Of a DNA stretch of 64,000 nucleotides, positions 48,154 through 56,217 are shown piece by piece. The notes beneath the pieces were generated by a model. That model was given only the letters and a program-made list of their open reading frames with translations, searched no databases and had not been told where the DNA came from. Each line of letters opens with the position of its first letter. Within the stretch, counting starts at the first letter, position 1. Origin of the DNA: an uncultured Bacteroidales bacterium (GTDB lineage: Bacteria; Bacteroidota; Bacteroidia; Bacteroidales; Bacteroidaceae); contig CACYXI010000001.1 in the NCBI GenBank assembly GCA_902778265.1, positions 222,649 through 286,648 on the forward strand, given 5' to 3'. Both the position numbers and the translations under genes were made by a program.

Positions 48154-48194
48154 AACCAGGAGACACTATGCGAGCATTACAGAAAGATATTTGA
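48150..48194 (+). pseudogene. Collapsed relative of the 47664 gene
   Basis: MKPGDT followed, one frame away, by CEHYRKIFE-stop, the tail of the 47664 protein. An internal deletion seems to have left only the ends. Confidence 0.45.
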
Positions 48195-48221
48195 GTAATG
48201 CCGAAAGAAAGGAGGAAAGTA

Positions 48222-48470
48222 ATGAGTAACAAGATAATAAAACTTCGCCCTGAAAGTTGTATCAGTGAATCAGATGATTACTACGAATATGCGAAGGGTG
48301 CAATAATTGACATCATCGACTCTCTACAGCAGGAGCAGATGGAGGAGGATTTGGAGGAAACCATGAAAATGATATGTGATTTCAACAAGACCCAAACTAC
48401 AGTTACAATGACCAATAAGGCATTAAATCATTTCTTTGAACTTGGTCTTAAAGCGGGAAAGGAGGAATAG
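48222..48470 (+). CDS. FamC-type protein (82 aa)
   Basis: SNKIIKLRPESCISESDDYY, IIDSLQQEQMEEDLEETMKM and FFELGLKAGKEE. ATG 48222 is chosen for its AAGGAGG. The MICDFNKTQTTVTMT segment matches the 14367 member (KICDFNKAQTTITMT). Confidence 0.75.
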   Translation: MSNKIIKLRPESCISESDDYYEYAKGAIIDIIDSLQQEQMEEDLEETMKMICDFNKTQTTVTMTNKALNHFFELGLKAGKEE

Positions 48471-48472
48471 AT

Positions 48473-48793
48473 ATGGCAAGATATAAAAAAATAGACCAGA
48501 CTACGATTTGTAAGTTGGTATATAAAGAATTAGACAGGCTTCCCAATCGTTATGTTGTTGTTATGGAGATGCTCAGGAGCAGGGGGGTCGCCAATGTCAA
48601 TATCGGTGGGACTAAATTTGAGCTTAATGTTAAAATCTTTGACAGTGATGTCGAGAACTGGACACACGCCCCAAATGTTGGGAGTTTTACCTTCGAGGAC
48701 TCTGAAGGGACTATTTGGTGGTCGGGTATTTATTCTGCATTTGTGAAACGTATTGAAGAATTACTTAATAGCGCAAGAAAGGAGGAAAAATGA
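48473..48793 (+). CDS. Hypothetical protein (106 aa) with ARKEE tail
   Basis: RYKKIDQTTICKLVYKELDR then GGTKFELNVKIFDSDVENW. Ends NSARKEEK with the built-in AAGGAGG. Function unknown. Confidence 0.65.
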   Translation: MARYKKIDQTTICKLVYKELDRLPNRYVVVMEMLRSRGVANVNIGGTKFELNVKIFDSDVENWTHAPNVGSFTFEDSEGTIWWSGIYSAFVKRIEELLNSARKEEK

Positions 48794-49107
48794 ACTACGT
48801 TGATATACTACCTAAGATGGACGCTTCTGTTGCGGAGTATTCAGGTTCGTTTACTTGTATAGCATGTAATAAAAGCGGTATTGATTATCCCTACCTTGAT
48901 AGACCTAAACTTGTAGGTTGGTGTGATACTGATTGGGGATATATGATGATTGTTGAATGCCCTCATTGCTTCGCCAAATACAGGTTTCACGGAACAGCGG
49001 TTAATCAGCAAGATTTGACGTCTTTTGAGGCTGCAATTAGGAGTTATATTATCGCAGAGTATTTTTCTAATTCTGAAGAACTTTTTAACACAAGAAAGGA
49101 GGAATAA
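48790..49107 (+). CDS. Zinc-ribbon-like protein (105 aa) with TRKEE tail
   Basis: TCIACNKSGIDYPYLD and VECPHCFAKYRFHG give two C-x-x-C pairs for zinc. Ends FNTRKEE. Overlaps the previous gene by ATGA. Confidence 0.7.
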   Translation: MNYVDILPKMDASVAEYSGSFTCIACNKSGIDYPYLDRPKLVGWCDTDWGYMMIVECPHCFAKYRFHGTAVNQQDLTSFEAAIRSYIIAEYFSNSEELFNTRKEE

Positions 49108-49110
49108 GGT

Positions 49111-49242
49111 ATGGCATATTTCCCAGCAAGTTGCGACTACGTTTGCAAAGGTTGCTCACAGAACAAATGTGGATGGTGTGCTTTTCATGACTGGCCAATA
49201 ATGAGTGAATTGGTAACAAGCAATACAAAGAAGGAGGAATAG
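49111..49242 (+). CDS. Small Cys-rich protein (43 aa)
   Basis: CDYVCKGCSQNKCGWCAFHD: five Cys and a His within 20 residues, probably metal binding. Ends TKKEE with AAGGAGG for the HNH gene. Confidence 0.65.
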   Translation: MAYFPASCDYVCKGCSQNKCGWCAFHDWPIMSELVTSNTKKEE

Positions 49243-49244
49243 GT

Positions 49245-49688
49245 ATGCCCGAAGCAATTGATAAAAATTGGGAGGAATGCACCAAACGGAAGCCAATATC
49301 AAAGGCAATGAGGAAATTGGTCTATGAGAAATATAATGGGCATTGTGCATATTGTGGCAAGGAACTAAAGATGAACGAAATGCAGGTTGACCACATTATT
49401 CCCGTAATGCAATCCTATTATGGCACAGAAGAAGAAGCACTGAAAGTGCGACAGATGATAGAGGATGGCTCATTCAATAGCATAGATAACCTTATGCCCA
49501 CATGCAGGGCTTGTAATTTTTATAAGTCAATGAATAACATAGAGGGATTAAGGAATCGCATTTTAACCGAATTGGAACATACCTGTCGTTCAACCTTTCA
49601 AACCAAACTTGCGATGCAATATGGGATGATGGAATACAAAGGTTGGGACGGGAAGTTCTATTTTGAAAAAGTAAAAAAGGAGGAATAG
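49245..49688 (+). CDS. HNH endonuclease (147 aa)
   Basis: GHCAYCGKEL, MQVDHIIPVMQSYYG and NLMPTCRACNFYKS form a complete HNH motif with two zinc-binding Cys pairs. It could be a free-standing homing endonuclease or a packaging/defence nuclease. The tail KVKKEE matches the ribosome-binding-site pattern of neighbours, so it is integrated in the cassette operon rather than a recent insertion. Confidence 0.85.
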   Translation: MPEAIDKNWEECTKRKPISKAMRKLVYEKYNGHCAYCGKELKMNEMQVDHIIPVMQSYYGTEEEALKVRQMIEDGSFNSIDNLMPTCRACNFYKSMNNIEGLRNRILTELEHTCRSTFQTKLAMQYGMMEYKGWDGKFYFEKVKKEE

Positions 49689-49691
49689 AAT

Positions 49692-49865
49692 ATGGCTACA
49701 AAGAAAATAACGCTGTTCCGTCAAGGGAACAACTATGGTGCGGAATTTCGTGATGGGGATAAGATAACATCTTGGAAAGAACTCACAAAACAAGAACAGG
49801 AAGATTTACTTGGTGCAATGGCATCGATGTATGAACTTTTCTATCGATGTTTAAAGGAGGAATAG
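49692..49865 (+). CDS. Small hypothetical protein (57 aa)
   Basis: MATKKITLFRQGNNYGAEFR and a helical C-terminus ending CLKEE with AAAGGAGGAATAG. No family recognised. Confidence 0.6.
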   Translation: MATKKITLFRQGNNYGAEFRDGDKITSWKELTKQEQEDLLGAMASMYELFYRCLKEE

Positions 49866-49868
49866 AAT

Positions 49869-50333
49869 ATGAGACCTGAAGAATTAATGATTGGGGATTA
49901 TGCACAAGTCAATCGCGACCACCTTTGCATAAAGAAAGGCACCATCGTAGAGGTTAGGGAGATAGATGCCAACAATAAATTTGGGAACCACATAGGAAGT
50001 GCTTCTTGCCGTCCATTGGATGATATGCAGTATGAAAACGGTATATGGTGCGATTACCTTGACCCCATACCACTTACCCCTGAAATCTTGGAGAAGAACG
50101 GATTTCAATACACAAACGGCCACACATTAAAAGGGGCCGATACTTATGTTTGCCATCTTGAACAAGATGGATTTTCCTACACTCTCACAATAAAAATTAA
50201 CGATTATTTTGCATTTGACTCGTGGGATGATAGAGTGTATCGCTTGGCAGAAATACAAACAGGTAGATGGTGCGTACACCATCTGCAGCACGTTCTGCGC
50301 CTTTGTGGAATTGACAAAGAGATAGTGCTATAA
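49869..50333 (+). CDS. Conserved Bacteroidales phage protein (154 aa)
   Basis: MRPEELMIGDYAQVNR, LDPIPLTPEILEKNGF and VHHLQHVLRLCGIDKEI. This order (IGDY/W..., PLTPEIL.KNGF, V+.LQ+.LRLCG) I recall from very common hypothetical proteins of Bacteroidales phages and conjugative elements. Function unknown. Confidence 0.8.
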   Translation: MRPEELMIGDYAQVNRDHLCIKKGTIVEVREIDANNKFGNHIGSASCRPLDDMQYENGIWCDYLDPIPLTPEILEKNGFQYTNGHTLKGADTYVCHLEQDGFSYTLTIKINDYFAFDSWDDRVYRLAEIQTGRWCVHHLQHVLRLCGIDKEIVL

Positions 50334-50398
50334 AAAGATTGACACCCATAAGCAAAACTTATACTTAAAAATAAATTTTCATTATAAGAGACTCGACC

Positions 50399-50866
50399 AT
50401 GACACAATCAGAATTAAACTACATTAAGGAGTGCTTCTCTCAAATTATTGACGACATCGCAGGAAACCCCGAATGGGGTGATGCAGCAAAAGCTGTCGCG
50501 GCAGACCTTGGAACGCTTGAGAGAACATTAGAAGAACCGTCCCCTGCGCCCAACGATTATGTCGGGACTGATGAATATTGGGAAGGCGTATTCGCTTCCG
50601 AGACCAATCGTGACAAAAAACTGCATGCAGAGTTCTCAAAGCTTCATCATACCATCATCAGAGAGATTGCCCGTTTCTGCAAAGAGCACAATCTTAAAGA
50701 CATTACCGAAGTTAATCTTCATGCAAATGGTTTTGAGTATAGCATAGAAGAAGGCGATTGGGAGAGTGGTACCGATTCACCAATGTCTTTAATTACAACA
50801 AAGAAAGATGATGAAACAGGATGGTTGTTGCCCGATAGGAAGCATCCATTTCTATTTGAAGTTTAA
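50399..50866 (+). CDS. Hypothetical protein (155 aa)
   Basis: TQSELNYIKECFSQIIDDIA, then HTIIREIARFCKEHNLKDI and a C-terminal beta part. Soluble, no recognised domain. Returns to an A-rich leader without Shine-Dalgarno. Confidence 0.65.
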   Translation: MTQSELNYIKECFSQIIDDIAGNPEWGDAAKAVAADLGTLERTLEEPSPAPNDYVGTDEYWEGVFASETNRDKKLHAEFSKLHHTIIREIARFCKEHNLKDITEVNLHANGFEYSIEEGDWESGTDSPMSLITTKKDDETGWLLPDRKHPFLFEV

Positions 50867-50887
50867 AATTTGTGAAGAGTACTGCCT

Positions 50888-50904
50888 TTGGCATGATTCT
50901 TGTA
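50888..50904 (+). promoter_or_regulatory. Sigma-54-like promoter TGGCATG-ATTC-TTGTA
   Basis: TTGGCATG (50888-50895) and TTGTA (50900-50904), 32 bases before ATG 50936. Confidence 0.6.
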
Positions 50905-50935
50905 GTACCATCATTTTTTAAAAAAAATAAGAGAT

Positions 50936-51304
50936 ATGAAAATTTACGTTAACTACGATGAGAACAACCACGACAGAATTCGTGGTGTTCAGACTGTGAA
51001 ATATTACATTGACAAAGGGAAAACACAGAAAGAAATTGATGACGCCCTTGAAGAAGCAAACGCAAAAGCAGGATATGAAAAGTTCAAGTGTTTTGATGTT
51101 TCCGAAGATATGGCAAATATTTTCCGTTTTGCTTTGGGCGAAGGAGAATACAAGGCCTACAAGGATATGACATATTTGTACGACGTGCTTAGAGACATAA
51201 ACGATAACCTTGAAGGCATACAACGCGACTGTTGCGATGTTTGCGACTCGCTTGAGAATAGTTTAAATAAAGTGATGGAACTAATCCCCGAGGACGAAAG
51301 GTAA
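50936..51304 (+). CDS. Hypothetical helical protein (122 aa)
   Basis: MKIYVNYDENNHDRIRGVQT, then TQKEIDDALEEANAKAGYEK and a C-terminal helix CDVCDSLENSLNKVMELIPE. Possibly a coiled-coil regulator. First gene of a sigma-54-like unit. No family recognised. Confidence 0.65.
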   Translation: MKIYVNYDENNHDRIRGVQTVKYYIDKGKTQKEIDDALEEANAKAGYEKFKCFDVSEDMANIFRFALGEGEYKAYKDMTYLYDVLRDINDNLEGIQRDCCDVCDSLENSLNKVMELIPEDER

Positions 51305-51331
51305 TTTAAGCAACCTTAAACATACGGCAAA

Positions 51332-52561
51332 ATGACAATTGACGATTTAAGGAAAAGCAACCTCATTATTTACGAATACATCAGAGGTTCGCACGCATAT
51401 AAATTAAATATTGAAGGTCAGTCCGACATTGATGTTGGAGGTGTTTTTATTTGTCCCCCCGACACCCTTTACGGGCTTCGTTCAAAATATGTTGAACAGG
51501 TTTCGGACAAGAAGGGAGACACCGTTTTTTATGAGCTTGGTCGTTGGTTTGAACTCTTGCTCAAGAATAATCCATCTGCCCTTGAAAGCCTATTTGTCCC
51601 CGATGATTGCATTATCGGAACGCCCCACCCTATTATAAAATATATAAGGGACAATCGTGACGCATTCATTAGTCAGGAGATATTCAAGTCCTTGGGTGGC
51701 TACGCCGTGTCTCAAATTTCTAAAGCTACCGGTTACAACAAGAAGTGTCACATCCCCGAGGATTTTCAACGCAAGGATATTCTTGACTTCTGCTATACCT
51801 TCAAGAATCAAGGCTCACAGCCGATTAAAGATTTCTTGAAAGAGCATCATCTTGACCAAAAGTATTGTGGTTTGGTTGACCTTCCTAATATGGTTGGCGT
51901 TTATGGTGTCTATTATGACTTCGCAGCATATTTTAAGTTTGAGAACATTGGAAATGGTGAAAGGGTTGGAATTTATAAGACATTTCAGACTGACGCCAAT
52001 TCAACAAATAAATTCATAATGTACGACATTCTTGGCGAAGACATTAATGACAGGATTTCAGATAGGAATTTCTTCAAATACAAGGGTATTGTAGAGCCTG
52101 ATGAAATAACGAAGTCCAACGACGTTCGTCTATCTTCAATTCCCAAAGGAGAACTCCCCATCTGTTTCATGACATATAACAAGAATGGTTATGAGGCACA
52201 TTGCAGAGAGTATAAGGAATGGGAAGAGTGGAAAAAGAAAAGAAACCCAATCAGGTTTGAATCTAACTTGGGAAAGAACTATGATTCCAAAAATATGATG
52301 CACTGCTTCCGCCTATTGCATATGGCCAAAGAAGTTGCACAAGGTAAAGGTTTCAACATCGTAAGGTCCGAAGATAGGGACTTTCTCCTTGATATCAGGA
52401 ACCATAAATATGAGTACGACGACCTCATGACGAGACTAAAGAAGGAGAAAGAGGAAATGGACAAGGCAATAAAGACTACAACAATCCCCAAGGACATTGA
52501 CTACAATAAGGTCAATAACCTCCTAATAGAGGCAAGAAAGAAAATATACAATATCGCTTGA
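51332..52561 (+). CDS. RlaP-like nucleotidyltransferase (409 aa)
   Basis: IIYEYIRGSHAYKLNIEGQS, SDIDVGGVF (the G-S and D-x-D of a polymerase-beta-type nucleotidyltransferase) and LGRWFELLLKNNPSALESLF match the RlaP-type (PF10127-like) family found in phages and bacteria. The C-terminal part (MMHCFRLLHMAKEVAQGKGF, DIRNHKYEYDDLMTRL) is a helical domain typical of the family. It may transfer a nucleotide to RNA, possibly for RNA repair. The substrate is not established. Confidence 0.8.
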   Translation: MTIDDLRKSNLIIYEYIRGSHAYKLNIEGQSDIDVGGVFICPPDTLYGLRSKYVEQVSDKKGDTVFYELGRWFELLLKNNPSALESLFVPDDCIIGTPHPIIKYIRDNRDAFISQEIFKSLGGYAVSQISKATGYNKKCHIPEDFQRKDILDFCYTFKNQGSQPIKDFLKEHHLDQKYCGLVDLPNMVGVYGVYYDFAAYFKFENIGNGERVGIYKTFQTDANSTNKFIMYDILGEDINDRISDRNFFKYKGIVEPDEITKSNDVRLSSIPKGELPICFMTYNKNGYEAHCREYKEWEEWKKKRNPIRFESNLGKNYDSKNMMHCFRLLHMAKEVAQGKGFNIVRSEDRDFLLDIRNHKYEYDDLMTRLKKEKEEMDKAIKTTTIPKDIDYNKVNNLLIEARKKIYNIA

Positions 52562-52579
52562 TAGTTCAATTCTTTTGCT

Positions 52580-52587
52580 TATATTTG
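52580..52587 (+). promoter_or_regulatory. Promoter -7 box TATATTTG with a 100-base leader
   Basis: TATATTTG directly follows the RlaP-like gene's stop. The next ATG (52687) lies about 100 bases downstream. The in-frame codons from 52558 run through the promoter and are not translated. Confidence 0.6.
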
Positions 52588-52686
52588 CAGAAACAAACCT
52601 TTCGAATCTCCGTGCTCTCTGTCAGAAATGCCATAATACCTACGACGCCCAACATAGAGCGGAGACAAGAAAAAACAAAAAGAACA

Positions 52687-53520
52687 ATGGATAAGGAGTT
52701 CATTTTCGCAATTGATTGCGATGAAGTGCTCAGACAGACACTCGATAAGATGATTGCCCTGTATAATGAGCACTTCAAAGATAATAAGACACGAAACGAT
52801 ATCTCTGACTTCAAGGTGGATAAGTCCTTCCCCGAGATTCAAGCTCAGACGGGTATCACCGCAAGCCAATGGTTCTTTCAGGACCATAGCTCCGACCTAT
52901 TCTTGGATACCGAGGCATTCCCTAATATCAAAAAAGATATTGGCACCCTCAGAACGTTCGGAAAGGTTATAATTCTTACCCACCAAAAAACTTACAAGAA
53001 CAAGATGGATACCCTTTTGTGGTTGGAGAAGAATGGTATTGAATGTGATGGAATCTGCTTCCTAAAGGATAAGACCCTCCTCAATGTAGATTATCTCATT
53101 GACGATAACGATTGGAACTTCAAGAACTCCAACGCCAAACATGGCATACTGATAGACGCCCCCTATAATAAAAATACGGACTTGGGCCTTATCCTCAAAT
53201 CATCCTATTGCCATTCCATTACAAGACAACACAGTCTCCACGACTTTGTTAAAAACTTCAAAAAGGCAATAACGGCAATTAAGCACGCCCAAAAGACTTT
53301 TCGTGCCAAGGATGTTTATAAACTTAAAGTAAACACCACTATGAACACCTGCATATCGGCAATAACCGCCCATATTGGTGAAAGCGTGATGCTTGAACAC
53401 TTTTACCTTGATGGACTAACACCAAAGGCTCTCCTTCAATACTACAATCCCTCCTTCAGAGGCGGCCCACACCTTAAAATAATTAATATCAATCAACTTA
53501 AAAATTACATTGAACCATGA
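52687..53520 (+). CDS. 5'(3')-deoxyribonucleotidase-like HAD phosphatase (277 aa)
   Basis: FAIDCDEVLRQTLDKM is the HAD D-x-D-x-V/T motif as in NT5C-type 5' nucleotidases; ILTHQKTYKNKMDTLLWL and YLIDDNDWNF are the later HAD motifs II/III region and acidic motif IV. It may dephosphorylate deoxynucleotides or act on a kinase product. About 100 C-terminal residues (from KHAQKTFRAKD) are outside the standard fold. Confidence 0.8.
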   Translation: MDKEFIFAIDCDEVLRQTLDKMIALYNEHFKDNKTRNDISDFKVDKSFPEIQAQTGITASQWFFQDHSSDLFLDTEAFPNIKKDIGTLRTFGKVIILTHQKTYKNKMDTLLWLEKNGIECDGICFLKDKTLLNVDYLIDDNDWNFKNSNAKHGILIDAPYNKNTDLGLILKSSYCHSITRQHSLHDFVKNFKKAITAIKHAQKTFRAKDVYKLKVNTTMNTCISAITAHIGESVMLEHFYLDGLTPKALLQYYNPSFRGGPHLKIININQLKNYIEP

Positions 53521-53783
53521 CTGAATTAAACATCGTTCCCTTTGAGAAAAAAGAATACAAAGACAACGAAATAATTGTTGACGATGTCTCTGTCTCCTAT
53601 TCCCAAATATCAGACTCATCAGGAAAAGATGGGGAAGAAACAATGCAGGAAATAACCATCAGTACAAGAAATAACGGAAACGCAAGATTCCTCAACATCA
53701 AGACCGATAGTTGGTCCATTGAAGATATTGACGAACTCCAAACACTCATTAATGACTTTAAACAAAAAGCACAACTGTCATGA
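53517..53783 (+). CDS. Hypothetical protein (88 aa)
   Basis: MTELNIVPFEKKEYKDNEII, then ITISTRNNGNARFLNIKTD and IEDIDELQTLINDFKQKAQL. Strand-rich with a C-terminal helix; this design is common in phage. ATGA overlaps on both sides. Confidence 0.7.
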   Translation: MTELNIVPFEKKEYKDNEIIVDDVSVSYSQISDSSGKDGEETMQEITISTRNNGNARFLNIKTDSWSIEDIDELQTLINDFKQKAQLS

Positions 53784-54031
53784 CAAAAGACGAAATGATG
53801 GAGAAATACTACCCCGTTGATGAAGAATCTAACTATAAGAAGGCCCAAGATATCATAAAAGCCTGCATGTGCAGAGGTGAAAAATTTGTATATCTACCCG
53901 GAAAAATCAATAAACAAGCTTTCTCTTGGGTCGCTACAAAAAAAACAATTCAACGCCTACGCGAAGATGGCTTTGACGTTGATAAAGTATGGAAACCTAA
54001 TGAGTTTTGGTCCATTGAATGGGGATATTAA
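53780..54031 (+). CDS. Hypothetical protein (83 aa)
   Basis: KYYPVDEESNYKKAQDIIKA and TKKTIQRLREDGFDVDKVW. Alpha/beta, probably soluble. Coupled to the preceding gene. No family recognised. Confidence 0.65.
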   Translation: MTKDEMMEKYYPVDEESNYKKAQDIIKACMCRGEKFVYLPGKINKQAFSWVATKKTIQRLREDGFDVDKVWKPNEFWSIEWGY

Positions 54032-54052
54032 TTGTCTAACTTCGACTAAATT

Positions 54053-54493
54053 ATGCACCTCTTCCGTAATTTGATACATTGGTTTAAACACCATACAACA
54101 AAAGGATTCTTCCACATCCTTTCCACCGCCCTTAAATCATATCCCTATGACTCTCTCTATCTCTACGATTTAGAGAAAGCCAAACTCTTGGAAATGATTC
54201 AACACTTCAAGACAGAAGAAATGCACTTTGAGGAAACTCCCCATATAATAAAAGAAATGGAACTCGCCGTTAAACTCATTGATATCTTCACGGAAGAAAC
54301 CCCCATAGTGTCCACCACTAAAAACCCCATTACAGGTAAACTTGAAAATCAACTAATCCCAAAAGTCAATACAAGAAACGCCCACCGATTCTACCCCTCA
54401 GCAACAATATCTCCATACTTCCTCTATATACTGAAAGCTAAAGCACTCTACCATAAAATACGTACCTATTGTGATTCCTCATGGTGGACGTAA
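54053..54493 (+). CDS. Hypothetical protein (146 aa)
   Basis: MHLFRNLIHWFKHHTTKGFF and LEMIQHFKTEEMHFEETPHI, later NAHRFYPSATISPYFLYILKA. His-rich and helical. A TAACTTCG sequence 15 bases upstream may be a weak promoter. Function unknown. Confidence 0.65.
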   Translation: MHLFRNLIHWFKHHTTKGFFHILSTALKSYPYDSLYLYDLEKAKLLEMIQHFKTEEMHFEETPHIIKEMELAVKLIDIFTEETPIVSTTKNPITGKLENQLIPKVNTRNAHRFYPSATISPYFLYILKAKALYHKIRTYCDSSWWT

Positions 54494-54750
54494 GTTCCCC
54501 TATTTTTGCATAAAATTTTAATAGTCACATAACGAGTTCATTTATAACACGATACAAAATCACTAAAATTTTACCCCTACGTATATATAAATATAGCCCC
54601 TTATAACCCACTTAATTTATCCCTAAATTTGCCCTCCACTTCCTTACACTTTTTTCCACCCTTTTCCCGCACGAAGATGAAAGCCCATCTCTACAAATAA
54701 ATTTAACCACTAATTATAGAAAACCGCTATTATATTAAACTCAATAACAC
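54494..54750. other. AT-rich intergenic stretch
   Basis: I see no ORF, clear promoter or hairpin in this 257-base stretch. The plus-strand sequence is C- and A/T-rich with few G (ACTTCCTTACACTTTTTTCC-like), a strong strand skew. Confidence 0.6.
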
Positions 54751-55125
54751 ATGGGCAAATCATTCGCACAACTTAAAACAGATGATACCATCTACCTTTG
54801 GGATAGAACCCAACTCTTGTCCTTCCTGCTTTCAAAAGACGCAACTCTTACTAAATGGTATCACGCCTCCGATGGCTCCATTACTTATGAAAACGTACCC
54901 TCACTCTCTCCCAATGAGAAAGGATACGTAACTATTGAAACACAACCGTCTACAGCACCTCACGGAACATTCGCCATCAGCAACCCCACCGTATATAATG
55001 ATGCTTGCTTTTACTATGGCCCCTTAACCGATAAACATGGTGATGTCATCTTTGAAGCCGTGGGTACTTCCATACAAGCCATTCAAAACCTAATACCCGA
55101 CTTTCCCATCAATATAGGTCAATAA
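54751..55125 (+). CDS. Hypothetical protein (124 aa)
   Basis: MGKSFAQLKTDDTIYLWDRT, SFLLSKDATLTKWYHASDGS and EAVGTSIQAIQNLIPDFPIN. A short domain with SH3-like DTIYLWD start. Last plus-strand gene before the strand switch, followed by two hairpins. Function unknown. Confidence 0.65.
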   Translation: MGKSFAQLKTDDTIYLWDRTQLLSFLLSKDATLTKWYHASDGSITYENVPSLSPNEKGYVTIETQPSTAPHGTFAISNPTVYNDACFYYGPLTDKHGDVIFEAVGTSIQAIQNLIPDFPINIGQ

Positions 55126-55170
55126 TATACCGTGAAAACCTTATTGGTTCATAGGTTGGCAATGACAACC

Positions 55171-55193
55171 ATTCAGTTTGGATAACAAACTGA
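55171..55193. repeat. Perfect hairpin TTCAGTTTG/CAAACTGAA
   Basis: A 9-bp perfect inverted repeat with five-base loop, just before a terminator. Confidence 0.8.
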
Positions 55194-55194
55194 A

Positions 55195-55232
55195 ATAAAA
55201 CCTCCCCGCTAATATGGAGAGGTTTCTTTGCT
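55195..55232 (+). terminator. Intrinsic terminator
   Basis: AAACCTC.CC/GG.GAGGTTT with a TTCTTTG tail ends the plus-strand block. Confidence 0.75.
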
Positions 55233-55528
55233 TGGGAAAATAAAAGAAGCATAAAAGACTGAGGGTTCATTAAGACGCAGAATGCGACTTCCACTTTGTC
55301 TAAAGGGAATGGGAAAAGACGGATTAAAAAATGAATAGGGAAAACGACCAAGGACAAAGTGGAAAATGGTTAGAAGAACTGTTCTCCGCGAAAATTTTCC
55401 CAAAATTTTTTGAGCGAAAAATGTTATCGCATAGTGAAAAATGATGATTATCTTTCCTGTTTTTCGCCGATGTCTTAAAACAGGTCCTTGACTAAAGTCA
55501 AGTCAATGTACCGTAGAAGAGGAGGGGA
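55233..55528. other. Intergenic stretch at the convergent strand switch
   Basis: Between the plus-strand terminator and the end of the minus-strand gene. Only weak open frames; AGTCAAG-rich direct words (GACTAAAGTCAAGTC near 55490) are present. No supported gene. Confidence 0.5.
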
Positions 55529-55768
55529 TTATTTCTCAGCGGTTTGAGATTTTTTAGAGTAGGGTCCCATGCGAAGGATTCTATCGAGGCGAGTAGCTGC
55601 GACGACGAGGAAGTTAAAACCGAGGACGGCGGAGATGATATTAAGTTTGAGAGAGGGGAGAAGTCCACAGATGCCGTAAGAGAGAGTTATAAGAGATAGG
55701 GAGAGAATGCACCACGTAAGGACGCGGTACTGCACGGAGTTGTAGTCTGTAAGGAATTTCTGTAGCAT
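55529..55768 (-). CDS. Small membrane protein (79 aa)
   Basis: From ATG 55768: MLQKFLTDYNSVQYRVLTWC, two hydrophobic segments (ILSLSLITLSYGICGLLP and IISAVLGFNFLVVAATRL) and a basic end. The topology resembles small phage holin-like proteins, but this is not established. Confidence 0.65.
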   Translation of the reverse strand: MLQKFLTDYNSVQYRVLTWCILSLSLITLSYGICGLLPSLKLNIISAVLGFNFLVVAATRLDRILRMGPYSKKSQTAEK

Positions 55769-55801
55769 AACAAATATCAATAATAAATAGTTTTTTAGAA
55801 G

Positions 55802-55832
55802 TTGTTTATTAAAAAAAAGAGTCATATATTTG
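55802..55832 (+). promoter_or_regulatory. Plus-strand promoter TTG-N20-TATATTTG
   Basis: TTG (55802-55804) and TATATTTG (55825-55832) point rightward, against the surrounding minus-strand genes. The only ORF behind it is ATG AAA TAA, so a non-coding transcript is likely. Confidence 0.6.
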
Positions 55833-55837
55833 CAAAG

Positions 55838-56112
55838 GAAGAACTAATATGAAATAAGGAGGAGGGGATATAGTTACAGTTTGTAACAAGAATGGAGACA
55901 ATTGCTTACAATTTTAAAAATTTCCCATTGTGGGTAAGTTACGAATTGTAAGGAGACATATAGGAAAAACTTACAGATTGTAAGAAATGTTATTCATAAC
56001 TATTAAAGACAATGCGGCAAGCGAGCGTTCATGGCTTTTAGGTTTAGGTTATCATTTCATAAAGGCCGCATTGAGGTAAAGGTTCCGTCGTGAGATGGGA
56101 CTTTTATTTTGT
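55838..56112 (+). ncRNA. Candidate non-coding RNA with iterons and terminator
   Basis: From the promoter at 55825 to an intrinsic terminator: AAAGGTTCCGTC/GATGGGACTTTT (12 pairs with wobble, GTGA loop) followed by ATTTTGTTTTG near 56077-56112. Inside are four regularly spaced palindromes and AATGCGGC (near 56010)/GCCGCATT (near 56066). No protein is encoded. Confidence 0.55.
55873..55984. repeat. Four palindromic iterons at 32-33-bp pitch
   Basis: GTTACAGTTTGTAAC (55873), CTTACAATTTTAAAA (55905), GTTACGAATTGTAAG (55938) and CTTACAGATTGTAAG (55970). Units one and four are perfect 6-3-6 palindromes. The pitch is three helical turns, as for protein-binding iterons or operators. Confidence 0.75.
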
Positions 56113-56159
56113 TTTGGCAGAATGATTCAGTGTATTAGAGGGAAGGTAGTGCCAAAACA

Positions 56160-56186
56160 AAAACCTCTCCGAGGGGGAGAGGTTAA
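56160..56186 (-). terminator. Minus-strand terminator
   Basis: AACCTCTCC/GGAGAGGTT followed on the minus strand by TTTTTGTTTT. Likely ends the operon of 56306-58497. Confidence 0.7.
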
Positions 56187-56217
56187 TGAACTTCAAGAGA
56201 TTTTGTGTTGTGAAAAA

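Noticed and set aside
39453-49688. Toxin-antitoxin or defence operon among the tiny paired genes
   Set aside because: Many genes overlap in pairs, but I recognise no toxin or antitoxin motif; the pairing reflects general translational coupling in the array.
55873-55984. CRISPR array
   Set aside because: Units are 15-bp palindromes with about 17-bp spacing, diverged from each other, with no cas gene; phased operator or iteron sites fit better.
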